From positions 172,523 to 236,522 of the forward strand of contig JAFGBU010000010.1 of the NCBI GenBank assembly GCA_016932995.1: a DNA stretch of 64,000 bases, written 5' to 3'. This document shows positions 33,045 to 43,522 of the stretch, one piece after another. The position numbers and the translations under genes are program-made. The stretch is from Desulfovibrionaceae bacterium. GTDB lineage: Bacteria > Desulfobacterota > Desulfovibrionia > Desulfovibrionales > Desulfovibrionaceae. The notes beneath the pieces are model-generated. The model did no database searches and had not been told where the DNA came from. It worked only from the letters and a program-made list of their open reading frames with translations. Position 1 is the stretch's first letter; every line of letters starts with the position of its first letter.

Positions 33045-34187
33045 CTAGTCCCAGTCCTTTTTGCGCAGCCAGCGATAGGAGCGCATGCCGTGGACCATCT
33101 CGGCCAGGCCCGCGGGCATGGTCCGGACGAACGCGCCCAGGGGCCGGGACCCGGCGTGCTTGAGGATGAGCATCAACACCCAGCGCAGCCGGTTGGAGTA
33201 GTCGAGCTCGGGCATGATCATCCGGCGCAGCCTGTCCCGGTAGCTGCGGACCGGGTCCGCGCCCGTGGCCAGGGCCTGGGCCACGGCCTCGCCCGCGTAG
33301 CGGCCCGTGGTCAGGGCGTAGAATATGCCCTCCCCGAACAGCGGCTCGACAAAGCCCCCGGCGTCGCCGGCCAAAAGGACCCGCTCCCGGGCCGGGCTCT
33401 TGACCGCGTTGCCGTAGGGCAGGGGGTGGCCCCTGAGCTTCAGCCCGGTTTGGTCCTTGACCCCGAGGAAGTCCAGGAACTCGGCGAACAGGTCCTGGAA
33501 GCGCGAGTTGCAGCGCAGCAGGCCGCAGATGCCGAGGATCAGCTTGTCCCTGTTCGGGAAGACCCAGGCATAGCCCGCCTCGCTGAACCCGACGTAGAGC
33601 AGGGGGTGGTCCGCGTCCAGGGGCGCCCGGTCCCGGTCCAGGCTGACCTCGATGGTGGCCGCCAGGTTCTTGACCCAGGCCCCCCTGTCCACGGCCAGGG
33701 CCCTGCGCAGCACGCTGTTGGCCCCGTCCGCGCCGATCACGAACGCGCCCCTGAAGCTCTCCCCGGACGCGGTCCGGACCTCGCCTGCGGCCGGGTCGCA
33801 GCCGATTACGGCCCGGCCGGGCAGGATCCTGGCCCCGGCCGCCTCGGCCTCGCGCAAAAGCCGGAGGTCGAAGACCTCCCGGTTCACGAAGTGGAATGGG
33901 TACTCGGCCCGGCCCGAGGCCAGGGGCCGGGCTTTGTGGAAGATGGAGTACCTGTCGGCCGCGAATTCGAGGGCCTTGGTTTCGGACAGCCAGGAGGCGT
34001 CCTTGCCGAAGGTCTTTTCCAGGGCCTGGATGGTCTTCCAGGTCAGCAGCCCGCCGCAGAGCTTGGGCCTGGGAAACGAGGCCCTGTCCAGCACCGCCAC
34101 GTCAAGGCCCTGTCCGGCCAGGACGCGCGCCGCGGCGCTTCCGGCCGGGCCGCAGCCCACGATGACGGCGTCGAAGGAGTTTTTCAA
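33045..34187 (-). CDS. FAD-dependent oxidoreductase of the geranylgeranyl reductase family
   Basis: 380 residues. The dinucleotide-binding motif AVIVGCGPAGSAAARVLAGQ is at the N-terminus, followed by the family hallmark PRPKLCGGLLTWKT and by GADGANSVLRRAL. The FAD-closing motif is VLLAGDAGGFVEPLFGEGIFYAL. Members reduce isoprenoid double bonds, for example in archaeal lipids or quinones; the substrate here is not evident. The first good start is a TTG at 34187 (LKNSFDAVIVG); no ATG lies close upstream in frame. The gene runs leftward, convergent with DUF39 and divergent from the HAD gene. Confidence 0.85.
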   Translation of the reverse strand: MKNSFDAVIVGCGPAGSAAARVLAGQGLDVAVLDRASFPRPKLCGGLLTWKTIQALEKTFGKDASWLSETKALEFAADRYSIFHKARPLASGRAEYPFHFVNREVFDLRLLREAEAAGARILPGRAVIGCDPAAGEVRTASGESFRGAFVIGADGANSVLRRALAVDRGAWVKNLAATIEVSLDRDRAPLDADHPLLYVGFSEAGYAWVFPNRDKLILGICGLLRCNSRFQDLFAEFLDFLGVKDQTGLKLRGHPLPYGNAVKSPARERVLLAGDAGGFVEPLFGEGIFYALTTGRYAGEAVAQALATGADPVRSYRDRLRRMIMPELDYSNRLRWVLMLILKHAGSRPLGAFVRTMPAGLAEMVHGMRSYRWLRKKDWD

Positions 34188-34281
34188 GCCGAATACCCGG
34201 TCGATCAGGCGGTTGCAACGATCACCCGCAACACTTATATATGGATCTCGGGTTACGCAAGACGAAACCGCGGGGGCGGCC

Positions 34282-34986
34282 TTGTCCGATTGCAGAGTCA
34301 TACGCGCCCTGGTCTTCGATTTCGACGGCACCCTGGCCCGACTGACCATCGACTTCGAGCTCATGAAGCGCAGGATAGCCTCGCTGGCCGCGGTTTTTTT
34401 GCCCCACAGGCCGCAGCCCAACTCCGTGCCGGCCCTGGAGTGGCTCGAGGAGCTGGCCGCCCGGGTGGCCGAGACGGACAAGGGCCTGGCCAGGGAGTTC
34501 CATTGCCGGGCCAGGCTGGCCATAACCGCCATGGAGCTGGACGCGGCCAGGGAGGCCGAGCTCTTTGTCGGGACCAGGCCCATGCTTGAGGGCCTGGCCC
34601 GCCGGGGCCTGGCCTGCGCGGTGATCACCAGGAACTCCACGGCCGCGGTCAAGGTCGTTTTCCCGGACATCCATGAGCACTGCCGGGCGTTCATCGCCCG
34701 CGAGGACGCGCCCAGGGTCAAGCCCCACCCGGAGCACCTCTTGTCCGCCCTGGACAGGCTGGCCGTGGACCCGGGCCGGGCGCTCATGGTCGGCGACCAC
34801 CCCATGGACATCGAGACCGCCAAGCGGGCCGGGACCCTGAGCGCGGGCGTGGCCAGCGGCAGGGTCGGGGAAAGCGCCCTGCTCGAGGCCGGGGCGGACT
34901 TCGTGGCCCCGGACTGCGCCGGGCTGGTGCAGATGCTCGACTCCCAAGGCCTGCTCCCGGACCCGAACCAGGGGGCCGGGCAGTGA
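34282..34986 (+). CDS. HAD-superfamily hydrolase (phosphatase-like)
   Basis: About 234 residues. Motif I is LVFDFDGTLARL with the nucleophilic Asp, motif II is CAVITRNST, the lysine is in RVKPHPEHLL, and motif IV is MVGDHPMDIETAKRAG. This is the set of the phosphoglycolate phosphatase-like subgroup. The substrate is unknown. The start is taken as a TTG at 34282 with GGGGGCGG upstream; this is uncertain, since no ATG precedes motif I in frame. It overlaps the HD-GYP gene by four bases, so the two are likely translated together. Confidence 0.8.
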   Translation: MSDCRVIRALVFDFDGTLARLTIDFELMKRRIASLAAVFLPHRPQPNSVPALEWLEELAARVAETDKGLAREFHCRARLAITAMELDAAREAELFVGTRPMLEGLARRGLACAVITRNSTAAVKVVFPDIHEHCRAFIAREDAPRVKPHPEHLLSALDRLAVDPGRALMVGDHPMDIETAKRAGTLSAGVASGRVGESALLEAGADFVAPDCAGLVQMLDSQGLLPDPNQGAGQ

Positions 34987-36134
34987 AGAGGGTCAAGCGC
35001 AGGGACCTTGCGCCCGGCATGTACGTGGTCCGCTACGGCCTGGGCACCCCGGACGACCCCTTTGTCAGCGTGGAGAGGGCCATCCTGGTCCCCGAGGACG
35101 TGGCCCTGCACGTGCCCGCGGATGCGCGCAACCTGGTCATTGACGAGTCCTTCAGGCCGCCCACCGGGGTCTTGGTCGGCCGCCTTCCCGTGGACGTGCC
35201 CCTGGAGGAGGAGCTGCCCCAGGCCGAGAGGCTTTACGGCGAGGCCGTGTCCTACGCCCACGGGTTCATGGACGACGTGCGCAGGGGCCGGCCCATCGAC
35301 TACCGGACCTCCCTGCCCCTGGTGGACGGCTTCATCGACAGCGTGTTCCGCAACCGGAGCGCCGCGGCCGCCATCTGCAAGCTCAAGCACTTCGACGAGT
35401 ACACCTATTCGCACAGCATCAACGTCGGGATACTGGCCGTGGTCCTGGGCGAGCGCCTGGGCCTTGAGCGCGACGTCCTGCGCCTGCTGGGCATCGCCGG
35501 GGTGTTTCACGACGTGGGCAAGGCGCGCATGCCCCTGGAGGTGCTGAACAAGCCCGGCAAGCTGGACGAGAAGGAGTTCGCGATCATGCGCCGCCACCCC
35601 AGGGAGGGCTTCGAGCTCATGAAGGACCAGGAGGGGCTGCCCCCTCAGGTGCTCAGGGCGGTCCTGTCCCATCACGAGCGCTCGGACGGCAACGGCTATC
35701 CGGACGGGCTCAAGGGCGGCCAGATCAGCAGGTTCACCCGGGTCATCAGCGTGGTAGACGTCTACGACGCCCTGACCAGCCGCCGGGTGTACAAGGACGC
35801 CATGCCCCCGGGCAAGGTCCTGAGCCTCATGTACCGCTGGCGGCTGTCGGACTTTTCGGCCCAGGTGGTGGAGAACTTCATCAAGGCCCTGGGCGTCTAC
35901 CCGGTGGGCAGCTTTGTCCGGCTCTCCAGCGGCGAGTACGGCGTGGTCGTGGGTCTGAACCAGGACAACCCGCTCCGGCCGCCGGTCAAGAAGGTCCTGG
36001 ACAGCGACGGCCGGCCGGTCGAGCCGGTGAGCGTGACCCTGTCCGAGGTCCCGGACCCGGGAGACGGCCTGAGCATCCGGGAGTGCCTGAACCCGGACGA
36101 CTACGGGGTGGACGTGTCCAGGCTCGTGGCCTGA
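34983..36134 (+). CDS. HD-GYP domain protein (cyclic-di-GMP phosphodiesterase type)
   Basis: 383 residues. An N-terminal DUF3391-like region (RRDLAPGMYVVRYG) precedes the HD-GYP domain, which has the HD pair in AGVFHDVGKARMP, the outer His in HHERSDGNGYPDGLKGG and the DVYDALTSRRVYK motif. The GYP triad is present, so hydrolysis of cyclic-di-GMP or a related dinucleotide is plausible. The start is a GTG that overlaps the stop of the HAD gene. No membrane segment is seen. The convergent DUF362 gene begins only 3 bases beyond its stop. Confidence 0.92.
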   Translation: MKRVKRRDLAPGMYVVRYGLGTPDDPFVSVERAILVPEDVALHVPADARNLVIDESFRPPTGVLVGRLPVDVPLEEELPQAERLYGEAVSYAHGFMDDVRRGRPIDYRTSLPLVDGFIDSVFRNRSAAAAICKLKHFDEYTYSHSINVGILAVVLGERLGLERDVLRLLGIAGVFHDVGKARMPLEVLNKPGKLDEKEFAIMRRHPREGFELMKDQEGLPPQVLRAVLSHHERSDGNGYPDGLKGGQISRFTRVISVVDVYDALTSRRVYKDAMPPGKVLSLMYRWRLSDFSAQVVENFIKALGVYPVGSFVRLSSGEYGVVVGLNQDNPLRPPVKKVLDSDGRPVEPVSVTLSEVPDPGDGLSIRECLNPDDYGVDVSRLVA

Positions 36135-36137
36135 TGC

Positions 36138-37247
36138 CTAGACCTTGATCAGCTTGTACTTTCTGGTGCCCAGGCCGAGCTTCTCGGCGTAGTCCAGGCC
36201 CATGGCCCTGGGCGCGTGCGGGCGCAGGGCCAGGAACTTGTCGTCTCCGGGCCTGGTCTCTTTGGGCAGGGCGCCCTGGTACAGGCAGGGCGCCTGGTTG
36301 ACCAGGTCCAGGCTGGCCTGGTCCACGGCCACCGGGTCCGTGGAGGCCAGGACCCCGAGGTCCGGGCAGACGGGCGCGTCCGTGAAGCCCATGCAGTCGC
36401 AGTCCGGGACCACGTCGATCACGAAGTTCAAGTACAGGCAGGGCTTGGACTTGGTCTGGACCACGGCCGCGGCGTACTCCATCATGCGCTCCAGAAACTC
36501 CCGGACATCGGTCTTCCAGTTGATCTGCAGGGCGTTGTGGCGGCAGGCCAAAAAGCAGGCCCCGCAGCCCACGCACAGTTTTTCGTCGAGCCGGACGCGT
36601 TTTTCCTTGTCCAGGCCCAGGGCCCCGGCCGCGCACATGCGCACGCAGGTCCCGCAGCCCACGCAGTGCTCCCGGACGACCGTGGGCCCGGTGGTCATGT
36701 GCTGGTGCATCTTGCCCTGCTTGCTGGCGCAGCCCATTCCCACGTTCTTGAGCGCCCCGCCGAACCCGGCCAGCTCGTGGCCCTTTACGTGGCTCACCGC
36801 GACCAGGAGGTCGGCCTGGGCGATGTCCCCGGCGATGTAGGCGGTCCTGACGTGCTTGCCGTTGACCTCGACCTCCTGCTGGTGCTGGCCGCGGATGCCG
36901 TCGGCGATGATCACCGGCGCGCCCAGGGCCAGGGGGTCGAAGCCGTGGGCCGCGGCGAGCATGGCGTGGGACACGGCCTCCCCGCGCTGGCCCACGTAGA
37001 GCGTGCTGGCGTCGGTCAGAAAGGGCCTTGCCCCGGCCTTTTTCAGGAATGCGATCAGCGGCCTGAGCCACAGGGGCCGGAGAAAGCCGGTGGTCCCCTG
37101 CTCGCCGAAGTGGATCTTGACCGCGACCATGTCCCCGGACCCGAGGTGCTCGTTGACCCCGCTGGCCTTGAGCAGCCTCTTCATGCGCAGCTCGTACGGG
37201 GCCTTGAGGCTGGAGCGCAGGTTCCAGTAGTAGACGCTGTTCGGCAT
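36138..37247 (-). CDS. DUF362 protein with two [4Fe-4S] ferredoxin motifs
   Basis: 369 residues. The N-terminal DUF362 domain (VAVKIHFGEQGTTGFLRP, SHVKGHELAGFGGALKNVGMG split over lines) encloses a two-cluster ferredoxin segment: CVGCGTCVRMCAAGAL and CVGCGACFLACRHNAL, at about residues 190-236. DUF362 proteins are widespread in anaerobes and are presumed to transfer electrons, but their partners are unknown. The start is the ATG at 37247 with AAGGAGAGG upstream. No neighbour suggests a specific redox partner. Confidence 0.88.
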   Translation of the reverse strand: MPNSVYYWNLRSSLKAPYELRMKRLLKASGVNEHLGSGDMVAVKIHFGEQGTTGFLRPLWLRPLIAFLKKAGARPFLTDASTLYVGQRGEAVSHAMLAAAHGFDPLALGAPVIIADGIRGQHQQEVEVNGKHVRTAYIAGDIAQADLLVAVSHVKGHELAGFGGALKNVGMGCASKQGKMHQHMTTGPTVVREHCVGCGTCVRMCAAGALGLDKEKRVRLDEKLCVGCGACFLACRHNALQINWKTDVREFLERMMEYAAAVVQTKSKPCLYLNFVIDVVPDCDCMGFTDAPVCPDLGVLASTDPVAVDQASLDLVNQAPCLYQGALPKETRPGDDKFLALRPHAPRAMGLDYAEKLGLGTRKYKLIKV

Positions 37248-37373
37248 GGGCCTCTCCTTGGATTTTCGACCCCCGCCCGCTCGCGCCGGACCGGGTCCGT
37301 GAGCCCTGCTTACCAGAAAGCGCCCCGACGCGGTAGTTGAATCCGGCCCGCCGGTGCCGTAAGACAGGGCCCT

Positions 37374-37913
37374 ATGAACGTCCTTGTCCTGGACAACAAC
37401 GACTCCTTCACCCGCAACCTGGAGCACCTCCTGGTCGAGACCCTGGCCGCGAGAATCGAGGTCGCGGCCTTTGCCGACGGGGTGCGCAGGGCCCTTTGCG
37501 CCGCTCCGGACCTGATCGTGATCTCGGCCGGGCCGGGCCGGCCCTCGGACTACCCGGGCTACGGGCCGGTCCTGGACTCCGGCCTGCCGGTCCTGGGCGT
37601 CTGCCTGGGCATGCAGATCATGAACGAGCACTTCGGCGGCCGGACCGACCGGCTGCCGGGCTGCGTGCACGGCCGGGCCGAAGCCATTGACTTTCTGGGC
37701 CGGCGCCGGGTCGTGGCCCGCTACCACTCCCTGTACTTGAGCCGGGTGGCCGAGGACCTGGAGGTCCTTGCGGCCAACCACGCGGGCGTGCCCATGGCCG
37801 TGCGCCACAGGACGCGCAGGCTCTTGGGCTACCAGTTTCACCCGGAGTCCTTTTTGACCCCTGACGGCGGATACTTCATTGAGCACGCGGCCCGATTTTT
37901 CGGCCTGTCTTGA
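37374..37913 (+). CDS. pabA: Aminodeoxychorismate/anthranilate synthase glutaminase subunit
   Basis: Class I glutamine amidotransferase of 179 residues that supplies ammonia to the synthase next door. The nucleophile is Cys in VLGVCLGMQIM, and the His-Glu pair is in GYQFHPESFLTPDG. The oxyanion region is ISAGPGRPSDYPG. It is followed by a chorismate-binding subunit and a class IV PLP lyase, which favours p-aminobenzoate (folate) rather than tryptophan synthesis. The next gene overlaps it by about 35 bases. Confidence 0.93.
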   Translation: MNVLVLDNNDSFTRNLEHLLVETLAARIEVAAFADGVRRALCAAPDLIVISAGPGRPSDYPGYGPVLDSGLPVLGVCLGMQIMNEHFGGRTDRLPGCVHGRAEAIDFLGRRRVVARYHSLYLSRVAEDLEVLAANHAGVPMAVRHRTRRLLGYQFHPESFLTPDGGYFIEHAARFFGLS

Positions 37914-39192
37914 CCCCCGGGCCTTTGTCCGCCTGGCGGCCGTCCTGGCCCGGGACCCTGGGGCCGACCTGTTCCTCTCCGGGGCGGGCCTGGCCGGGGA
38001 GACCCTCGGCCTGGCCGGGGTCCGGCCGGTCTCGGAGCTGATCGTGGGCCCCCGGACCCGGACCCACGAGCTGAAGGAGTTCTGCTTCTCGGGACCCGGT
38101 CCGGCCCTGGGCTTTCTCGGCTACCCATTCGGCCTGGGCCTGCGCGGGCTTGCGGGCTTCAAGACCAGTTTGTTTCCCCTGGGACACCTAAAAAAGTACG
38201 CCGCGATCCTGCGCCACGAGCGGGGCGCCCACAGGCTGGACCTGTTCTGCGCGGACCCTATCCTGCGCCGGGAGATCGTCGACCTGCTCGGCGTCGGCCC
38301 GGGTCCTGGCCCGGAGCCTGGCCTGGAGCCGGTCCATGACCCTGGCGGCCCGGCCGCCCGGCCCGAGGCCCTGCAACAATCCCTAAGCCGGGAGGGCTAC
38401 ATCCGGGGGGTCGAAAGGGTCCTCGAGCGCATCCGCGACGGCGACGTCTACCAGCTGAACCTCTCGATCAGGTTCTCGGCCGCCCGGCCCGACCTGGACC
38501 CCGCGGACCTCTTCTTTCATCTCTTGTCCGCCAACCCGGCCCGGTTCTACGCCCTGTTCTCCAGCGGCCCGAGGCGGCTGGTCTCGACCTCGCCGGAGCG
38601 CTTTCTCAGGGTCGCGGACGGCCGGGTCCTGTCCCAGCCGATCAAGGGCACGCTTCGCTTCGACCCGGCCGAGGGCCCGACCCGGGCCCGGGTCCGGGAG
38701 CTGCTCGCCTCGGCCAAGGAGGACGCCGAATTGTCCATGATCGTGGACCTGGTGCGCAACGACATCTCCAACAATTGCGAGTACGGCTCGGTCCGCGTGG
38801 ACGGCCACAAGTCGGTCTTTGCCGTGGACAACCTGCTCCAGATGTACTCCAATGTGCGCGGCAGGCTGCGGCCGGACCGGACCTGCCTGGACCTGCTCCC
38901 GGACGCCTTTCCCGGCGGCTCGGTCACCGGCTGCCCAAAGGGGCGCGCCCTGGAGCTCATCGAGGACCTGGAGCCGCACTGCCGGGACTTCTACTGCGGC
39001 TGCTTCGTGATGATCATGGACGAGAGGAACATGGACTCCTCGGTGGCCATCAGGACCGCCTGCCACGACGCGGACACGGGCGAGCTGTGTTTTTACGCCG
39101 GCAGCGGCATCGTGGTGGACTCGGACCCGGACCGGGAGTATCGCGAGACCCTGGCCAAGGCCGAAAAGTTTCTGGAGTTGACAAGGACATGA
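37879..39192 (+). CDS. pabB: Aminodeoxychorismate synthase component I
   Basis: Chorismate-using enzyme of 437 residues that forms 4-amino-4-deoxychorismate with ammonia from PabA. The C-terminal catalytic domain shows QPIKGTLRFDP, where Lys in PIKGT is the active-site lysine of PabB-type enzymes. It also has AELSMIVDLVRNDI, GGSVTGCPKGRALELIE and YAGSGIVVDSDPDREY. The N-terminal third is short and proline/glycine-rich around residue 145. The start is a TTG at 37879 without a clear ribosome binding site, overlapping pabA; a later start is possible. The stop overlaps the pabC ATG. Confidence 0.92.
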   Translation: MSTRPDFSACLDPRAFVRLAAVLARDPGADLFLSGAGLAGETLGLAGVRPVSELIVGPRTRTHELKEFCFSGPGPALGFLGYPFGLGLRGLAGFKTSLFPLGHLKKYAAILRHERGAHRLDLFCADPILRREIVDLLGVGPGPGPEPGLEPVHDPGGPAARPEALQQSLSREGYIRGVERVLERIRDGDVYQLNLSIRFSAARPDLDPADLFFHLLSANPARFYALFSSGPRRLVSTSPERFLRVADGRVLSQPIKGTLRFDPAEGPTRARVRELLASAKEDAELSMIVDLVRNDISNNCEYGSVRVDGHKSVFAVDNLLQMYSNVRGRLRPDRTCLDLLPDAFPGGSVTGCPKGRALELIEDLEPHCRDFYCGCFVMIMDERNMDSSVAIRTACHDADTGELCFYAGSGIVVDSDPDREYRETLAKAEKFLELTRT

Positions 39193-39965
39193 TCCACTAT
39201 CTGGACGGGGAGTATCATGCCGGGCCCCTGGCCCTGGACCCGGCAGGGCCGGGCTTCAGAAGCGGCTGCGGCCTGTTCGAGACCCTGTTTTACAACGGCC
39301 GCCTGGTCTGCCACCTGGAGCGGCACGTTGAGCGGCTCTACGCCGGGCTCAAGGTTTTGGGCCTGGGGTTTCGGGCCCGGGATTTCGGGCCCATCGCGGC
39401 CCGCCTCCTGGAGGCGAACGGGCTTGTGGGCCGCGCGGCCAGGCTGAACATCTTCTGTTTCCTGGACTCCGAGACCGGCCCGGTCCGGACCCTGGCAATG
39501 GCGGCGCCGTATGACCCGGACCCGGACAGGACCTTCAGGCTCATGGTCTGGCCCGAGCGGCATGAGTCCTGGCTCTGCGGGCACAAGACCATGAACCGGC
39601 TGCACTTCTTCCTGGCCCGCAGACAGGCGCGGGAGTCGGGGTTTGACGACGCCCTGGTCCTGGACGGCCGGGGCCGGATTTTGGAGACGACCACGGCCAG
39701 CCTGATCTTCCAGCGCGACGGCCGGTTCCTGGAGCCTGCCCCGGGGCCCAGGCTGCCGGGCATAGCCGCGGCCGTCGCCGGGACGCTTCTGGATGTCCGG
39801 GCCGAGCCCCTGGGCCTGGACGAGGCGGCCGCGTGCAGCCACGCCTATGTCCTGAACTCCCTGATCGGCATGCGGCCGGTGCGCGCCCTGGGCGGGCTGG
39901 AGTTCGCGGTTGACGAGCGGACCTGCGGCCTGGTCTCCAAAGAGCTGCTCTTGACCGGGCCCTGA
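39189..39965 (+). CDS. pabC: Aminodeoxychorismate lyase (class IV PLP enzyme)
   Basis: 258 residues. The PLP lysine lies in LCGHKTMNRLHFFLARRQA, and the conserved Glu is in RILETTTASLIF. Family members release pyruvate from aminodeoxychorismate to give p-aminobenzoate; branched-chain and D-amino-acid aminotransferases share the fold. Position directly after pabA-pabB (ATGA overlap) decides for PabC. This completes a three-gene pathway from chorismate to p-aminobenzoate for folate. Confidence 0.9.
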   Translation: MIHYLDGEYHAGPLALDPAGPGFRSGCGLFETLFYNGRLVCHLERHVERLYAGLKVLGLGFRARDFGPIAARLLEANGLVGRAARLNIFCFLDSETGPVRTLAMAAPYDPDPDRTFRLMVWPERHESWLCGHKTMNRLHFFLARRQARESGFDDALVLDGRGRILETTTASLIFQRDGRFLEPAPGPRLPGIAAAVAGTLLDVRAEPLGLDEAAACSHAYVLNSLIGMRPVRALGGLEFAVDERTCGLVSKELLLTGP

Positions 39966-39990
39966 CCCCGGTCCTGACCCCGGGCCCTGC

Positions 39991-41661
39991 TTATTTGTCC
40001 AGGAACACCGCGCCCTGGGCGGCCGAGGACACCCTTTCGGCGTAGCGCCTGAGAAACGGCGAGGATATCTCCTTTTGCCTGGGCCTGAACTCCCTTGCCC
40101 GGCGCTTGAGCTCGGCCCGGTCCAGGTCCAGATCGAGCCTGCGGCCCGGGATGTCGATGTTGATGGGATCGCCCTCCCGGATCAGGCCGATGGGCCCGCC
40201 CGAGGCCGCCTCCGGGGAGATGTGCCCGATGGCCGCGCCGCGCGTGCCGCCCGAGAAGCGGCCGTCGGTCAAAAGGGCCACGTCCCTGTCCAGGCCCATG
40301 CCGGCGATGGCCGAGGTCGGGGTGAGCATCTCGCGCATGCCCGGCCCGCCCCTGGGGCCCTCGTAGCGGATGACCACCGCGTCGCCCGCGGCTATGCCCT
40401 TGTCCAGGATGACCCGGACCGCGTCCTCCTCGCAGTCGAAGACCCTGGCCCTGCACCTGCGGCGCATCATGTCCGGGGCCACGGCCGACTGCTTGACCAC
40501 GCAGCCGTCCGGGGCCAGGTTGCCGCGCAGGATGGCGATGCCGCCCTCGGGGCTGTAGGGGTCCGAAAGGGGCCGGATGACCTCGTGGTTCAGGACCCGG
40601 GCGGCCAAAACCTCCAGGTTTTGGCCCAGGGTCCGGCCGGTCACGGTCATGACCCCGAGGTCGAGCAGCCCGGCCTTGTTCAGCTCGCTCATGACCGCTG
40701 GGATGCCCCCGGCCGCGTTCAGGTCCTCCAGGTGGTGAGGACCGGCCGGGGAGAGCTTGCACAGGTTGGGGGTCCTGCGGCTCAGGTCGTCGAAGATGTC
40801 CAGGCCCAGGTCCAGGCCGGCCTCCCTGAACACCGCGGGCAGGTGGAGCACGGTGTTGGTCGAGCAGCCCAGGGCCATGTCCAGGGTCACGGCGTTTTTG
40901 ACGCTCTTCTCGGTGACGATGTCCCTGGGCCGGATGTTCTTTTCCAAGAGGTCCATGACCCTCTTGCCCGCGGACTTGGCCAGCCGCACCCGCTCGGCCA
41001 TGACCGCGGGCACCGTGCCGTTGCCCGGCAGGGCCAGGCCGATGGTCTCGGACAGGCAGTTCATGGAGTTGGCCGTGAACATGCCCGCGCACGAGCCGCA
41101 GGTCGGGCAGGCCGATATTTCCAGGGCCTCCAGCTCGTCAGCGGTCATGTCCCCGCGCCTGGCCCTGCCCACGCCCTCGAACACGCTGATCAGGTCCACG
41201 GACTTGCCGCGGAACGAGCCGGCCAGCATGGGCCCGCCCGAGACGATGACCGCCGGGATGTTCAGCCTGAGCATGGCCATGAGCATGCCGGGCACGATCT
41301 TGTCGCAGTTGGTCACGCAGACCAGGGCGTCGAAGGGATGGGCGGTGGCCATTATCTCTATGGAGTCGGCGATCAGCTCGCGGCTGGGCAGGGAGAACTT
41401 CATGCCCTCGTGGTTCATGGCCAGGCCGTCGCACACGCCGATGGTCGGAAACTCCAGGGGCACCCCGCCGGCCATGCGCACCCCGTCCTTGACCGCCCTG
41501 GCCAGGGGGTCGAGGCGCACGTGCCCGGGGATGACCTCGTTGGCGGCGTTGCACACGCCCACCAGCGGCCGCTTGAGCTCGCAGGGGGCCAGGCCCATGG
41601 CGTAGAGCAGGGACCTGTGCGGGGCCTTTTCCAGGCCCTTGGTCATCTTGTGGCTTCGCAT
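39991..41661 (-). CDS. ilvD: Dihydroxy-acid dehydratase
   Basis: Iron-sulfur enzyme of branched-chain amino acid synthesis that dehydrates 2,3-dihydroxy acids to 2-keto acids, 556 residues. The cluster cysteines are in [16 protein letters not shown] and [19 protein letters not shown], with another Cys near the N-terminus ([15 protein letters not shown]). The C-terminal signature is [23 protein letters not shown], split over motif blocks. It stands alone, convergent with pabC. The short upstream gap has TTGATTTTTCAA, a small palindrome of unknown meaning. Confidence 0.97.
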   Translation of the reverse strand: MRSHKMTKGLEKAPHRSLLYAMGLAPCELKRPLVGVCNAANEVIPGHVRLDPLARAVKDGVRMAGGVPLEFPTIGVCDGLAMNHEGMKFSLPSRELIADSIEIMATAHPFDALVCVTNCDKIVPGMLMAMLRLNIPAVIVSGGPMLAGSFRGKSVDLISVFEGVGRARRGDMTADELEALEISACPTCGSCAGMFTANSMNCLSETIGLALPGNGTVPAVMAERVRLAKSAGKRVMDLLEKNIRPRDIVTEKSVKNAVTLDMALGCSTNTVLHLPAVFREAGLDLGLDIFDDLSRRTPNLCKLSPAGPHHLEDLNAAGGIPAVMSELNKAGLLDLGVMTVTGRTLGQNLEVLAARVLNHEVIRPLSDPYSPEGGIAILRGNLAPDGCVVKQSAVAPDMMRRRCRARVFDCEEDAVRVILDKGIAAGDAVVIRYEGPRGGPGMREMLTPTSAIAGMGLDRDVALLTDGRFSGGTRGAAIGHISPEAASGGPIGLIREGDPINIDIPGRRLDLDLDRAELKRRAREFRPRQKEISSPFLRRYAERVSSAAQGAVFLDK

Positions 41662-41739
41662 GTCACGGCTCCTTTGCTTGATTTTTCAACAGGACTTGAA
41701 ACCCCGGGCCCGGGCTTGTCAAGGCCGGATGCGGTCGGC

Positions 41740-42614
41740 CTAGCCGCGCACCGCCACCCAGCTGCTGAGCACGGCCACCAGGGCCACCGACCCGAGCAGC
41801 AGGCCGGCCTGCTCCAGGGGCAGGAAGTCGACCCTCAAAAACAGGGGCGGGAAGTTGAGGCTGTTTTTCACCGCCTCCTGCACGACCTTGAGCAGGATCA
41901 GGGACAGCAGGCCCCCGGCCAGGCCCTGCACCGCCCCGCCCGCGAGCAGGGGGCAGCGGATGAACCACGGCTTGGCCCCGACCAGATAGAGTATCTCGAC
42001 CTCGTCGCGCCTGGAGACCAGGTTGAGCTTCATGGTGTTGCCGACCACCAGGGCCACGACCAGGCCCAGAAACCCGATCACCGGCCAGACCACGGTCTTG
42101 CTCAGGTCCATCCAGCCCCGGGCGAGCTCCATCTGCAGGGGGTTGTAGTGGACCTTGTCCACCCCGGGCAGGGCCTTGAGGGCCGCTATCCTGTCCCTGG
42201 TCCAGGCCCGGGGGTCCTCGCCCTTGGGCAGGGACAGGGAGACCAGGGCCGAGGCCGGGAGCGGGTTGCCGCCCTTGAGCCAGGAAAAGTCGCCGATCTC
42301 GCCCAGGGCCCCGGCCAGGTCCTCCAAGGCCTGGTCCGGGGTGAACAGGCGCAGGTCCTTGAGGCCCGGCGTGTCCTTGAGCCCGGTCCACTGGGCCCGG
42401 ACCGCGTCCATGTCCGTGCCCGGGGCCCAGAAGACCTGGACCTGGAGCTGGCCCCTGTTGCGCAGAAGCTCCTGATCGACGTTGTAGAGCAGGAGCATGA
42501 ACAGCCCGGCCAGGAGCGAGACCATGGTCACGGCGGTGAGGGTGAACACCTGGGCCCAGGGGTGCAGGCCGAGGTCCCTGACGCCCCTGAGCAGGAGCCT
42601 GGGCAGTTGGGCGC

Positions 42615-42618
<4 letters not shown>
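41740..42618 (-). CDS. ftsX: Cell-division ABC-transporter permease FtsX
   Basis: 292-residue membrane partner of FtsE. Four hydrophobic segments are visible: one near the N-terminus (FTLTAVTMVSLLAGLFMLLL), then an extracytoplasmic loop of about 110 residues, then three in the C-terminal half (VVWPVIGFLGLVVALVVG and later). FtsEX controls cell-wall hydrolases at the division site. It overlaps the end of ftsE by four bases. Confidence 0.93.
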
Positions 42619-43298
<680 letters not shown>

Positions 43299-43335
43299 GG
43301 CCGGGATAATGCCCCAGGCCGCGGGTTTTGTAAAA

Positions 43336-43353
43336 CCCCGGCCAGGGCCGGGG
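43336..43353. repeat. GC hairpin in the gap between ftsE and the TPR gene
   Basis: CCCCGGCC-AG-GGCCGGGG forms an 8-bp perfect stem. It sits 38 bases upstream of ftsE in the 224-base gap between two divergent genes. GTTTTGTAAAAC, a small AT palindrome, lies just before it. Promoters for both genes should be in this gap; TTGACA at 43392-43397 may be a -35 element for the TPR gene but no convincing -10 follows. Confidence 0.3.
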
Positions 43354-43522
43354 ACGGCCCTGATCCGCCGGGGGAACAGTTCTCGTTGTCCTTGACAACC
43401 GGCCTGGGGGGATAGTTGCCTGGCGGGTTTTTTATTTGTTTGATATACGGCTGGCAATAATTGAAAACCGATCCTCAGCGAACCAGGCCGCGCCAGTATC
43501 CGCGCGGCCGGAGCAAGTGGGC

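Noticed and set aside
33025..33052. Hairpin GCCCT-TTCA-AGGGC as a terminator between the DUF39 gene and the FAD reductase
   Set aside because: The stem is short and lacks a T run; it overlaps the reductase stop and may be chance.
34188..35675. N-terminal extension of the FAD reductase across the HAD and HD-GYP genes
   Set aside because: The extension is antisense to two well-supported genes; the FAD motif needs a start near 34187.
37248..37886. N-terminal extension of the DUF362 gene
   Set aside because: It would overlap pabA on the other strand; a strong ribosome binding site marks the start at 37247.
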